Assembly (NCBI RefSeq): GCF_039526385.1
Contig: NZ_BAAAIX010000009.1
Location: 1 to 64,000 of the forward strand
Reading direction: 5' to 3'
DNA length: 64,000 bases
Origin: Luteococcus peritonei
Lineage (GTDB): Bacteria > Actinomycetota > Actinomycetes > Propionibacteriales > Propionibacteriaceae
A model generated the notes under the pieces. It saw only the letters and a list, made by a program, of their open reading frames with translations. It did no database searches and had not been told where the DNA came from. Position numbers and translations under genes: made by a program. Below, piece after piece: positions 17,216 through 25,178 of the stretch. Position 1 is the first letter of the stretch. Every line of letters starts with the position of its first letter.

Positions 17216-17908
17216 ATGAAGATCGTTGCCATCAGCGCCGGGCTGGGCCTGCCGTCCAGCGCGAGCATGCTCTCCGAGCGGCTGGCCAAGGCGTCGGGGG
17301 CCGACCAGATCCAGGTGATCGAGCTGCGTGACCTCGCCCACGACCTGGTGAACGCGCTGCTCACGCGGGTGAACTCGCCGGCCGTGACCCGTGCCGTGGA
17401 GGCCGTGGTGGCCAGCGACGGCCTGGTGGTGGTGAGCCCGGTCTTCAATGCCAGCTTCTCGGGACTGTTCAAGCTCTTCTTCGACGTGCTGCACGAGGGG
17501 GCGCTGCTGGACAAGCCGGTGCTGCTGGGCGCCACCGGTGGCAGCTCGCGCCACTCGCTCGTGGTGGACCAGGCCATGCTGCCGCTCTTCTTCTACCTGA
17601 AGGCGGCCGTGGTGCCCACCAGCGTCTTCGCCGCGACGGAGGACTGGGGCGATGCCAGCTCCGGGCTGAACCGACGCATCGAGCTGGCCGGCTCGCAGCT
17701 GCGCCAGATGGTGCTGCAGCGGATCGGCTCCCCGGTGGAGGTGACCGACGCCGAGACCGGCTCCGGTGCCCAGGCCCAGCGCGACGGTGCCGCGCAGGCC
17801 GACGACCAGGTGGACCGTCCGGCGAGCAATGGCCGCACGTCCCAGTCGGCGACGGCGGGCGACTTCACCATCACCCGCACTCTCGAGGAGATGCTGGGCG
17901 ACATCTGA
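17216..17908 (+). CDS. FMN reductase, CE1759 family, partner of the flavin monooxygenase
   Basis: A 230-residue flavodoxin-like protein (MKIVAISAGLGLPSSASMLS at strand 1; VVVSPVFNASFSGLFKLFFD and PVLLGATGGSSRHSLVVD are typical NAD(P)H:FMN reductase segments). The C-terminal 45 residues are a polar tail outside the fold. The ATG at 17216 has GAGGAGG 7 bases upstream. The family is defined by its pairing with CE1758-type monooxygenases, supplying them with FMNH2; the partner here is 1.5 kb upstream. Confidence 0.85.
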   Translation: MKIVAISAGLGLPSSASMLSERLAKASGADQIQVIELRDLAHDLVNALLTRVNSPAVTRAVEAVVASDGLVVVSPVFNASFSGLFKLFFDVLHEGALLDKPVLLGATGGSSRHSLVVDQAMLPLFFYLKAAVVPTSVFAATEDWGDASSGLNRRIELAGSQLRQMVLQRIGSPVEVTDAETGSGAQAQRDGAAQADDQVDRPASNGRTSQSATAGDFTITRTLEEMLGDI

Positions 17909-17947
17909 TCTCCGCACCCCCGCGACGGTGCGATCCCCGCACGAACG

Positions 17948-18001
17948 ACTCGGCTCGATGCTTCACCTGATCCCGGACGGGGCAGGAGCATCGAGCCGAG
18001 T
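17948..18001. terminator. Bidirectional hairpin between the FMN reductase and a small membrane ORF
   Basis: Perfect 14-base arms (17948-17961 and 17988-18001) flank a 26-base loop that can pair again (CCTG with CAGG, CCC with GGG). It follows the reductase stop codon by 39 bp and also the minus-strand ORF that ends at 18037, so it can serve both. No T-run is present, as is common in high-GC actinobacteria. Confidence 0.7.
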
Positions 18002-18036
18002 GCTGTTGGTGGGCGGAGGTGTCGGGCGGGGACGGC

Positions 18037-18123
18037 TCACAGGGCTTCGGCAGCCAGCGGGGTGAGGGCCATGGCCACCACGAGGGCGACGGCGAGCACG
18101 GTGCACACGATCTGGAGAATCAT
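18037..18123 (-). CDS. 28-residue single-helix membrane peptide
   Basis: The sequence starts MILQIVCTVLAVALVVAMAL and ends LTPLAAEAL after one helix, with almost no charged residues. The ATG at 18123 has GGAG 5 bases upstream; an ATG three bases earlier is also possible. The ORF ends 36 bp before a strong hairpin pointing the same way, which supports expression. In size it recalls subunits such as KdpF, but no kdp genes are nearby and the sequence does not match what I know of KdpF. Function unknown. Confidence 0.45.
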   Translation of the reverse strand: MILQIVCTVLAVALVVAMALTPLAAEAL

Positions 18124-18322
18124 CATGTCTCCAGACTGGGCGGGCGGGGCCTGGGCGCGGATCGGCCGGTGGGATCGAGCCTGGTCATCCTGTGGGTGGA
18201 GCGTGGGAGCTGCGCCCCCGAGCCGGCCCTGAACCGTTGTCCTGATGTGCGGCCCCGGGAAGGTCCCGGAGTGCTGGCAGGTCTGGCGTCTGGGTGCTCT
18301 GGCTGGCTCAGGGTGGGTTGCC

Positions 18323-19363
18323 TCAGCCCAGGATCCATTCGGCGTGGCCGTCGGCCTGGTAGCGCGGCTCCCCGTCGAGGCTGACGACGAAGCTGCCGCG
18401 TCGCAGTGAGGCCTCGAAGCCCGCGTCGGCGGCAACGCGCTCCCGGATGCCGGTGAGCACCTGCTGGCCCTCGTTGGCCACCCAGTGGCACTCGCCGGCG
18501 TGCACCCGGGCGAGCAGGGCCGCCTCCGCGCGGTCACGATCGGCCTGGTCGAGGTAGGCGAGCACGGCGGTGTGGAAGACCACCGGCACGGCGCCCGTGG
18601 GAACCTGGTCCAGCAGGGCGTCGAGGCTGGCTGGGTCGCGCAGGTCACCGGCCACGACAGGGCGGGGTTCGCGCGCGGCCGCGGACAGGGCGGCATCCAG
18701 CCGGGAGAGCCGCTCGTCCTGGCCGGGCCATACCAGGGTGCGCAGCCAGTCGGCATCCTCCGGATCGCCGGCGTCCAGGGGGTTGAGGTCCAGACCGACG
18801 CGATGGGCCACCACTGGCACCTGGGTGGGCAGGTCGATCCCGCGAGCCAGGGCCTCCTTGACCGTCACCTGGAGGGTCCCGACGGGGTGGGGGGAGCTGA
18901 TCTCCTGCAGCACGGCTCCGTCGCGGTCGACGTAGTGGTAGGCCCATCGGTCCGGCCACAGGCACAGGCCTGCCGAGGCGCCGAGCTCCAGCAGCGCCAG
19001 CGGGGCGCCGTCGTGCCGGCGGGAGAGGTGGGCCAGCAGGGGGAGCAGCACGCCGAGCCGGGCGGCCTCGTTGGTCTGGGTGGAGCGGATGGCGGCGTGA
19101 CCGGCCACCTGCTCGATGTTCTCGTGCAGGGTGCGGCGCAGGTTCTCATACGGGCCGGGCAGGGCGCCGGCCAGGCGGGCGGAGGCGAAGACGATGTTGG
19201 GTTGGCGCTTGTCGGGCGGCAGTTGCTCCAGCAGGGCGATGGTCTGCTGGTCCTCGCTGAGCTGCTCGGCCCAGTCGGCGTAGACCTCGGAGTGGTGGCG
19301 GGCCTCGTTGCGCGCGAAGCCGGCGTAGCGGCGGGCGATGTCGTGGGTGTGCGCCGGTTCCAT
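18323..19363 (-). CDS. DUF2332 domain-containing protein
   Basis: A 346-residue cytoplasmic protein. Typical DUF2332 parts are RRYAGFARNEARHHSEVYAD at the N-terminus, the middle LLELGASAGLCLWPDRWAY (a Rossmann-like glycine loop reminiscent of methyltransferases) and the late FHTAVLAYLDQADR and HWVANEGQQV. The methyltransferase-like fold is only an impression from the glycine motif; no substrate is known. Next on the strand, 200 bp further, is the 28-residue membrane ORF. Confidence 0.85.
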   Translation of the reverse strand: MEPAHTHDIARRYAGFARNEARHHSEVYADWAEQLSEDQQTIALLEQLPPDKRQPNIVFASARLAGALPGPYENLRRTLHENIEQVAGHAAIRSTQTNEAARLGVLLPLLAHLSRRHDGAPLALLELGASAGLCLWPDRWAYHYVDRDGAVLQEISSPHPVGTLQVTVKEALARGIDLPTQVPVVAHRVGLDLNPLDAGDPEDADWLRTLVWPGQDERLSRLDAALSAAAREPRPVVAGDLRDPASLDALLDQVPTGAVPVVFHTAVLAYLDQADRDRAEAALLARVHAGECHWVANEGQQVLTGIRERVAADAGFEASLRRGSFVVSLDGEPRYQADGHAEWILG

Positions 19364-19462
19364 GCGCCGATCCTAGGCAGCGCGAGGCCTTCTCGTGCAG
19401 TCATACCGGCGCCATGGGAAGCGCACAGCAGGCTCATGGGGTCCGCCGGGAGAGTCTTGTCC

Positions 19463-19672
19463 ATGAGCAACCAGACCAGCACCCAGCGCAATGTCCTTCG
19501 TCGCACCATGGCCGGCATCCTGGCCGCTGGCGCCCTGGCCTTCGGCGGGATGGGCACCCTGTCTGCCTCCGATGCACAGGCCGCGGGCGTCCGCCAGCAG
19601 ACCTACGTTGTCCAGTCGTCCAGTCTTCAGGTGCAGGCGGACGCCACCCCGGCCAACCGCTCCAAGGAGTGA
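19463..19672 (+). CDS. Small secreted peptide with signal sequence
   Basis: A 69-residue protein with an N-terminal signal peptide (basic RNVLRRT, then the core MAGILAAGALAFGGMGTL, and an SDAQA-AG cleavage site near residue 40-41) leaving a mature peptide of about 28 residues rich in Gln, Ser and Val and lacking Cys. GGGAGAG lies 8 bases before the ATG. A hairpin follows 12 bases after the stop, so this looks like an independent short transcript. I do not recognise a family; it could be a signal, an adhesive peptide or a degraded longer gene. Confidence 0.55.
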   Translation: MSNQTSTQRNVLRRTMAGILAAGALAFGGMGTLSASDAQAAGVRQQTYVVQSSSLQVQADATPANRSKE

Positions 19673-19683
19673 TTCCAGGCCAG

Positions 19684-19705
19684 TTTTCCAGCCACCACAG
19701 GAAAA
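19684..19705 (+). terminator. Hairpin after the secreted peptide gene
   Basis: TTTTCC (19684-19689) and GGAAAA (19700-19705) enclose a 10-base loop, 12 bp after the peptide stop codon. The stem is short and has no T-run after it, so termination is plausible but not certain. Confidence 0.4.
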
Positions 19706-19744
19706 TCGGGCGATAGATCATGACGAGCATCATGATTGGTGAGC

Positions 19745-19867
19745 TGTGGAGCTTCCACATTCAACGAGTGACGCCGAACCGCTCCTGACAAGCAGTTGTG
19801 CACAGTGCGCGCCAGTTGTCCACAGCTCCACTGTGGACAACTGAGGCGTCCCGCGAGGTTTTCCACA
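19745..19867. promoter_or_regulatory. Cluster of DnaA-box-like 9-mers upstream of the Tad operon
   Basis: Exact copies of the actinobacterial DnaA box TTGTCCACA occur at 19816-19824 and, inverted, at 19832-19840; together they form a hairpin with 13-base arms (19813-19825 and 19831-19843). One-mismatch boxes lie at 19796-19804 (TTGTGCACA) and 19859-19867 (TTTTCCACA), and a two-mismatch box at 19751-19759. An inverted repeat GAAGT-ATGC-ACTTC follows at 19873-19886, near the likely operon promoter. Confidence 0.5.
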
Positions 19868-19919
19868 GTGGAGAAGTATGCACTTCCCCATATTTCGGGT
19901 CACGTGTTCAGCTACAGCC

Positions 19920-20567
19920 ATGCTCCGCCGCTCGACTCCTCAGAAGAGTTCCGCGGCCGGACCCGACGAGGCGGTCGGGCCCCGGCTGCGGGCCCGACGC
20001 AGCCCCCGGATGATCGCCGCCGGGGTGGCCTTGGCCTGTCTCGGCGGACTGGGTGGCGCCATGGCCTTCCAGGAAGCCACCCACGCCAACCAGGTGGTCG
20101 TGGTGCAACGGCAGGTGGCCCGCGGCGAGGTGGTCGGCAACGGTGACCTGTCCGTGGTGACCATCGGCTCCGCGCCCGGTGTCAGCACCCTGCCGGCCGA
20201 ACGTCTGCCGGAGCTCGTGGGCGGGACCGCCCTGGTGGACCTGCCCGAGGGAACGCTGGTGGGCGAGGGTGCGGTCGGTGAGCCGCAGCTGCCGGCCGGT
20301 CACTCCGAGATCGGCATCAAGCTGGCGGCCGGTCGCATCCCCAATCAGGCCATGCCGGCCGGAACCCCGGTGGACCTGGTTGAGATCAGCGGTGAGGGCG
20401 CTGAATTCTCCTCACTGGTGGTCCGCGCGAGCGTCGCGAGTGCCCCCCAGCGCACGGCGGACGGGAGTGCCTGGGTGCTCGACGTCCGGCTGCCCCAGGC
20501 CCAGGCACAACGGATCGCGGACCTGGCCGCCCATGACCGGATCGCACTGGTGCGCAAGGCGGCCTGA
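19920..20567 (+). CDS. cpaB: Flp pilus assembly protein CpaB (SAF domain)
   Basis: A 215-residue protein: a basic N-terminus (RLRARRSPR), one membrane anchor at about residues 32-50 (MIAAGVALACLGGLGGAMAF) and a periplasm-facing SAF/RcpC domain (VVVVQRQVARGEVVGNGDLS, then LPEGTLVGEGAVGEPQLPAG). In Tad systems CpaB helps secretion and assembly of the pilus. The ATG at 19920 has no clear ribosome site; starts further upstream in this frame would run into the box cluster. First gene of the operon. Confidence 0.82.
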   Translation: MLRRSTPQKSSAAGPDEAVGPRLRARRSPRMIAAGVALACLGGLGGAMAFQEATHANQVVVVQRQVARGEVVGNGDLSVVTIGSAPGVSTLPAERLPELVGGTALVDLPEGTLVGEGAVGEPQLPAGHSEIGIKLAAGRIPNQAMPAGTPVDLVEISGEGAEFSSLVVRASVASAPQRTADGSAWVLDVRLPQAQAQRIADLAAHDRIALVRKAA

Positions 20568-20568
20568 G

Positions 20569-21378
20569 ATGTCGATCATCCTGCTCACCGCGGCCACTGG
20601 TTCGCCCGGCGTCACCAGCACGGCGCTGGGGCTGGCGGTGCACTGGCCACGCGACGTGCTGCTGGCCGACTGTGACCGCGAGCCCGGCCAGTCACTGCAG
20701 GCCGGCTACCTGCTGGGCCTGGACCTGGGTGGCCGGGGCCTGTCCGAGCTGGCGCGGGCCCATCGGGAGAACCGTCCGGTCTCCGAGGAGCTGCAGCTGC
20801 AGACCGTGAGCTTCCAGTCCGGTGCCGAGCACGAACGTCATGTGCTGCCCGGCTTCGCCCATCCGGCGACCCCGGCCCTGTTCGCGCCCGTCTGGCAGCC
20901 CTTGGCGCAGGCACTGCGCGCTCACTCCGACAGCGGCCGCGGCGTCATCGTCGATGCCGGACGGATCGGGGGCACCGGACTGCCCTCCGCCCTGTTGGGT
21001 GCCAGCGACCTGGTCCTGGTGTGCGTGCGCAGCAGCCTGCGTTCGCTGGCCGCCTTGCGGCTGCACCTGCCCACCCTCCAGCACCAGCTTGACGAGTCCA
21101 GCCGCGCCGAGCTGGGGCTGCTGGTGGTGGGGCCCGGCCGGCCCTACTCCAGCAGTGAGATCAGTCGCCAGTTCTCCGTCCCGGTGGTGCACGAGCTGGC
21201 CTGGGAACCGCGGCAGGCGGAGGTCTACAGCGACGGCGCCACCCCGGGTCGTTCCTGGGGCGGGGGCCAGCTGAATCGCAGCCTGCGCGCCGCCGCCTCC
21301 GCCCTGGACGAGCGGGTCAGGCGTCGCGAGGAGGTCGTGGCCGGTGCGCTGGCCACCAGCGAGTGGGTGTCGTCATGA
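20569..21378 (+). CDS. CpaE/TadZ-like ParA-family ATPase with altered P-loop
   Basis: A 269-residue MinD/ParA-like protein starting one base after the cpaB stop codon. The N-terminal loop reads TAATGSPGVTSTALGLA, where a true Walker A would carry KGGxGKT; both lysines are missing, as in many TadZ proteins that place the pilus machine in the cell without strong ATPase activity. Later strands (LLADCDREPGQSLQAGYLLG and GVIVDAGRIGGTGLPSALL) keep the fold. It overlaps the next gene by 4 bp. The longer frame upstream belongs to another reading frame. Confidence 0.78.
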   Translation: MSIILLTAATGSPGVTSTALGLAVHWPRDVLLADCDREPGQSLQAGYLLGLDLGGRGLSELARAHRENRPVSEELQLQTVSFQSGAEHERHVLPGFAHPATPALFAPVWQPLAQALRAHSDSGRGVIVDAGRIGGTGLPSALLGASDLVLVCVRSSLRSLAALRLHLPTLQHQLDESSRAELGLLVVGPGRPYSSSEISRQFSVPVVHELAWEPRQAEVYSDGATPGRSWGGGQLNRSLRAAASALDERVRRREEVVAGALATSEWVSS

Positions 21379-22835
21379 GCCGTCCGGAAGTTACCCAGGC
21401 GGTCGCGGACCTGGGGCGGACCCTGGACTCGCTGGCTGCTGCGCAGTCCGGCTGGTCCGGGCCGGTTGCGGTCGCGCCGGATGCCCCGGGCCGGTCACCG
21501 GCCTCGGCCGGCTCCCAAGCGGTGGACTGGAGCCTGGTGGTGGTGCTGCGCCGTCGGGCCTCCGAGGAGATCACAGCTGCCAGCCAGCGCTGGGGCGGCG
21601 AGCACGGGGCAGCGATGGATCGCGAGGACCGTCGCATGATGGGGCGCTCGGTGATCCGGCAGGTGGTGCGCCACCACGCCGAGGAGCTGGCGCGCCGCGG
21701 CCAGGCGCCGTGGTCGCTGGAGCAGGAACAGGCCTGCGCGGCAGCCGTGGAGAATGCCATCTTCGGCTATGGGCGCCTGCAGCCCCTCTTCGAGATCCCG
21801 GCCGCGGAGAACATCGAGATCCACGGGTGGGACTCCGTGGTGGTGCAGTACGGCGACGGGCGGCGCGAGGAGCACCCGCCGGTGGCCGACTCCGACGAGG
21901 AGCTGGTGGAGGCGATCCGCTTCCTGGGCGAGTCGGCCAGCCCCAGCCGCCCCTTCGACGACGCCCACCCCATGATGACCCTGGCCCTGGGTGACCGCTT
22001 CCGGCTGCACGCCATCGGCTTCGGTCTCAGCTATCGCCCCAGCATCGTGATCCGGCAGCACATCCTCACCGATGTCAGCCTGCGCCAGCTCGCCGACGGC
22101 GGCATGATGCCGGCGCCGGTGGCGGCCCTGCTGCACGATGCCGTGCTGGGCCGTCGCTCGATGGTCATCTCCGGTGACCAGGGCGCGGGGAAGACCACCT
22201 TGCTGCGGGCCCTGATCGACGCGATCCCGCACACCGAGCGTTTCGGAACCCTGGAGACCGACTACGAGCTGCTCACCCACCTGCAGCCGGGGCGCCGCAA
22301 CATGCTGGCCCTGCAGGCCCGCTCCGGCATGGGGGAGCGCGCCGCCGACGGTAGCCGGGCCGGCGAGTTCACCGTCACCGACCTGCTGCCGGAGGCGCTG
22401 CGGCAGAACCTGTCACGCCTGGTGGTGGGCGAGGTCCGTGGCGGTGAGGCAGCCGCCATGTTCGAGGCCATGCAGTCCGGTGCGGGTGCCCTGTGCACCA
22501 CCCACTCCCACTCCGCCTCCTCGACCATGGACCGGCTGGCCTCGCGCGTGGCGCAGGGTGGGGTGCTGGGCATGGAGGAGGCCTACCGCCAGATCGCGCA
22601 CAACATCCACCTGTTGGTGCACGTGTGCCTGGTGGACGACACCTGGCGAGGTGGCACGCGCCGGCGCCACATCGCCGAGATCCGCTCACTGACCGGTGGC
22701 ATCGAGTCAGGGCGCCCGGTCACCCATCTGGTCTACCGGGCCGCCACACCCACCGAGCCGATGGTCTGGCACCCGGATCCCCAGCTGGTGGAGGGGCTTG
22801 CGGAGTTCGCCGGCAGTTTCGAGGCGAGCTCATGA
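21375..22835 (+). CDS. cpaF: Tad/Flp pilus assembly ATPase CpaF (TadA)
   Basis: A 486-residue secretion ATPase of the VirB11/PilT class that drives pilus extension. The N-terminal part (about 60-170) holds the conserved FGYGRLQPLFEIPAAENIEI region; Walker A GDQGAGKTTLLRAL is at about 264-277; the Asp-box/Walker B segment LVVGEVRGGEAAAMFEA is near 348-364, followed by CTTHSHSASSTMDRLAS. The start ATG overlaps the preceding stop (ATGA), as does its stop with tadB. Only one ATPase of this type is present in the operon, as expected for a Tad system. Confidence 0.93.
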   Translation: MSRPEVTQAVADLGRTLDSLAAAQSGWSGPVAVAPDAPGRSPASAGSQAVDWSLVVVLRRRASEEITAASQRWGGEHGAAMDREDRRMMGRSVIRQVVRHHAEELARRGQAPWSLEQEQACAAAVENAIFGYGRLQPLFEIPAAENIEIHGWDSVVVQYGDGRREEHPPVADSDEELVEAIRFLGESASPSRPFDDAHPMMTLALGDRFRLHAIGFGLSYRPSIVIRQHILTDVSLRQLADGGMMPAPVAALLHDAVLGRRSMVISGDQGAGKTTLLRALIDAIPHTERFGTLETDYELLTHLQPGRRNMLALQARSGMGERAADGSRAGEFTVTDLLPEALRQNLSRLVVGEVRGGEAAAMFEAMQSGAGALCTTHSHSASSTMDRLASRVAQGGVLGMEEAYRQIAHNIHLLVHVCLVDDTWRGGTRRRHIAEIRSLTGGIESGRPVTHLVYRAATPTEPMVWHPDPQLVEGLAEFAGSFEASS

Positions 22836-23722
22836 CGCCGGCGCTCGCGGGGATCGCCGGGGCCTGCCTGGTGCTCGGTGCGGTGTTGGCCCTTGACGGG
22901 TTACGGCTGCGGCCCCGCCCGCGATCCACAGCCAGATCCACAGGCCTGTGGACAACTGTGGACAAGTGGTGGAAGGGGCTGTCGCGCGCGCGTCGACTGC
23001 GGGTGGCCGGGGTGATGGCAGTGGCCCTGCTGGTCTTCCTGGTCACGGGTTGGGGCTTCGCCCTGCTGGCCGTGCCGGCCGTGGCCTTCGGTGTACCCGC
23101 CCTGCTGGCTGAACCGGGCAACCGCGAATTGGACACCCTCGAGGCACTCGACCGCTGGTTGCGTGCGATGGCCACCACGCTGCCCACCGGCAAGTCGGTG
23201 GTCGACGCGATGCGCTCCAGCGCCCGACAGGCGCCCGATCTGCTGGCCGGTCCGCTGCAGGTGATGGTGGCTCGGATGGATGCCCGGTGGAGCACCCGGG
23301 AGGCGCTGCTGGCGCTGGCCGAGGACCTGGACAGCAGCCATGCCGATGCCGTGGTGGCCGCCCTGGTGCTGGCCAGCCAGCGGGGCGGGGCCGGCACCGC
23401 GGCCACCCTGGGCGAGCTCGCGGACACCATCCAGGCCCGGCTGCGGGCGTTGCGCGAGATCGAGGCGGAGCGCGCCAAGCCGCGCGTGGTGGTGCGCCAG
23501 GTGACGCTCATCACGCTGATGGCCCTCTCGGCGGCCCTGCTGCTGCAGCCCGGCTTCTTCACCCCCTACACGACGCCGGTCGGCCAGGTGGTGGCGGCGC
23601 TGCTGGCCCTGGCCTATGTGCTCTCGCTGTGGGCCCTGCGCCGGATGACGGTGCCGCGCCGCCGCGAGCGCATCCTGCAGCGACGCAGCCCGCTGGTGAC
23701 CGCGGAGGTGGACCATGGTTGA
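22832..23722 (+). CDS. tadB: Tad pilus inner-membrane platform protein TadB
   Basis: A 296-residue protein with a T2SSF domain: helices near residues 5-22, 58-92, 225-245 and 250-270, and the cytoplasmic helical bundle DRWLRAMATTLPTGKSVVDA to GELADTIQARLRALREIEAE in between. It pairs with TadC to form the membrane platform driven by CpaF. Two perfect inverted DnaA-box 9-mers occur inside its early coding part (22947-22955 and 22957-22965). It overlaps tadC by 8 bp. Confidence 0.9.
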   Translation: MTPALAGIAGACLVLGAVLALDGLRLRPRPRSTARSTGLWTTVDKWWKGLSRARRLRVAGVMAVALLVFLVTGWGFALLAVPAVAFGVPALLAEPGNRELDTLEALDRWLRAMATTLPTGKSVVDAMRSSARQAPDLLAGPLQVMVARMDARWSTREALLALAEDLDSSHADAVVAALVLASQRGGAGTAATLGELADTIQARLRALREIEAERAKPRVVVRQVTLITLMALSAALLLQPGFFTPYTTPVGQVVAALLALAYVLSLWALRRMTVPRRRERILQRRSPLVTAEVDHG

Positions 23723-24623
23723 TCCCCTGGTCGTCGTGGTGACGGCAAGTGGCCTGCTGCTCAGCCTGGGGCTGGTCCTGGTGGTCGCAGGGCTGCGCGA
23801 CCATCCTGTGAGCCTCACGGATGCGTTGGACAGCCTGGACGGCGCCCAACGGGCCGGTGGCCCAACCGGCCGTGAAATGGTCGACGAGGAGGACCTGGCG
23901 GGCCGGATCGGGGCCCTGGCCTTCACCCGGCTGCGCCTCCCGCTGGCCGACGAGCACCGTCGGCTGCTGGCCCTTCAGGGGCGGTCCATCGGAGACTTCT
24001 TCGCCGAGAAGCTGCTGCTGGCCACGCTCGGTCTGGTCGCCCCCTTGCTGCTCACCGCCGTGCTGCAGGGGCTGGGAGCCCTGGTGGCACCGCTGCCGGT
24101 CGGGCTGGGGATCGCCCTGGCGCTGCTCGGATGGTTCTGGCCCGGGCTCACCCTGCACCGGGGTCGGGAGCGAGGTCGCAGTGACGCGGGCGAGGCCCTG
24201 TTCACCTTCTTCGACCTGGTGGTCCTGGAGCGCCTGGCCAATGCCTCGGCGGCCCAGGCCATGATGTCGGCCGCCTCGCTCTCCGACTCACCCCTGTATG
24301 TCCGGCTGCGCACCTGCCTGGAGCGGGCGCGCCTGGAGCAGAGACCGCCGTGGCAGGAGCTCAACCGCCTGTCGCACGAACTGGACCTGCCCCAGATCGC
24401 CGACATGGCCGACGTGATGCGCCTGGACGAGCAGGGTGCCGCCTTGGCCGAGGCGCTGCGCGCCCGCGTCCGTGAGCTGCGTGACGCCCACCTGCTCGCC
24501 GAGAAGCTCGAGGCCCAGAAGGTCAGCGAGCGGATGACCGTGTGGATGGTCGTGCCGTCCATGGTCTTCGGCCTGGTCTTCCTCACCCCACCCGTGCTGA
24601 AGCTGCTCGGGGTGGACCAATGA
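23715..24623 (+). CDS. tadC: Tad pilus inner-membrane platform protein TadC
   Basis: A 302-residue T2SSF-domain protein: N-terminal helix (LVVVVTASGLLLSLGLVLVV), a central helix pair around residues 95-150, the cytoplasmic four-helix domain (VLERLANASAAQAMMSAASL to QGAALAEALRARVRELRDAH) and a C-terminal helix (MVVPSMVFGLVFLTPPVLKL). It is the usual partner of TadB and lies between it and the pilin gene. Its stop overlaps the short ATG at 24620. Confidence 0.9.
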   Translation: MVDPLVVVVTASGLLLSLGLVLVVAGLRDHPVSLTDALDSLDGAQRAGGPTGREMVDEEDLAGRIGALAFTRLRLPLADEHRRLLALQGRSIGDFFAEKLLLATLGLVAPLLLTAVLQGLGALVAPLPVGLGIALALLGWFWPGLTLHRGRERGRSDAGEALFTFFDLVVLERLANASAAQAMMSAASLSDSPLYVRLRTCLERARLEQRPPWQELNRLSHELDLPQIADMADVMRLDEQGAALAEALRARVRELRDAHLLAEKLEAQKVSERMTVWMVVPSMVFGLVFLTPPVLKLLGVDQ

Positions 24624-24640
24624 ATGGAAAGGGAATCCCG

Positions 24641-24814
24641 ATGAACCTCAACCTCCTGGTGGGCATGGTGGTCAGCCTGCTCCTCCCGCGCCGCGACGAG
24701 CGCGGCCTGTCCCAGTCGACGGAGAACGCGGTCCTGCTGGCCGGTGCCGTGGCCGTCGCCACCATCGTGGTCGTCGCGGTGAAGGCCTACGTCAACCGCA
24801 ACATGCCCAAGTAG
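24641..24814 (+). CDS. Flp-like major pilin candidate
   Basis: A 57-residue protein: a short leader (MNLNLLVGMVVSLLLPRRDER), a G-L-S-Q-S-T-E-N processing-site-like stretch and a hydrophobic helix (AVLLAGAVAVATIVVVAV) ending in a polar tail. Flp pilins normally have Glu at +5 after the cleaved Gly, followed by Tyr; here Glu is at +6 and Asn follows, which also occurs in actinobacterial pilin-like genes of this position. AAAGGGA lies 6 bases before the ATG at 24641; an in-frame ATG at 24620 overlaps the tadC stop. Small size and location right after tadC support the pilin role. Confidence 0.7.
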   Translation: MNLNLLVGMVVSLLLPRRDERGLSQSTENAVLLAGAVAVATIVVVAVKAYVNRNMPK

Positions 24815-24818
24815 CGAC

Positions 24819-25178
24819 ATGCGGCGCACCCAGCGGGGGCTCTCCGAATCCGTGCAGTGGGCGGTGCTGGCACCGGCCCTGCTGCTCGTCGTGCTCGGAC
24901 TGGTCCACGGCGGGATCTGGCTCCACGGGCGCACCGTGGCGGCCCAGGCCGCCCTGGCCGGGGCGGAGGCGCAGGCGGTGGCCGGTGCTGGTTCCGGGAT
25001 CGCCGAGGGCATCGCCTCGCAGGTTGCCGCCGAGGGCGGTCTCAAGGACATCCAGGTCAGCTCCGGCCGCAGTGGCGACGAGGTGGTGGTCGAGGTGCGT
25101 GGACGCGTCGACTCCTTCATCCCGTCGGGCCTCACGCAGGTGCAGTCCCGGGCCTGGATGCCTGCGGAGGAACCATGA
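24819..25178 (+). CDS. TadE-like pseudopilin
   Basis: A 119-residue protein with a very short leader (MRRTQRG) and a type-IV-pilin-like helix (LSESVQWAVLAPALLLVVLG), followed by a small extracellular domain rich in Ala, Gly and Val. It begins 5 bp after the Flp-like gene, so it should be co-translated, and overlaps the next TadE gene by 4 bp. Likely a minor pilin that primes or caps the pilus; the sequence is too short to place it more closely. Confidence 0.75.
   Translation: MRRTQRGLSESVQWAVLAPALLLVVLGLVHGGIWLHGRTVAAQAALAGAEAQAVAGAGSGIAEGIASQVAAEGGLKDIQVSSGRSGDEVVVEVRGRVDSFIPSGLTQVQSRAWMPAEEP

Noticed and set aside
18037..18123. KdpF
   Set aside because: Size and single helix are similar, but no kdpABC genes are present and the sequence does not fit.
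19745..19867. Chromosomal origin of replication
   Set aside because: Too few boxes, no AT-rich unwinding stretch and no dnaA, dnaN or rpmH nearby; I keep it only as a DnaA-box cluster.
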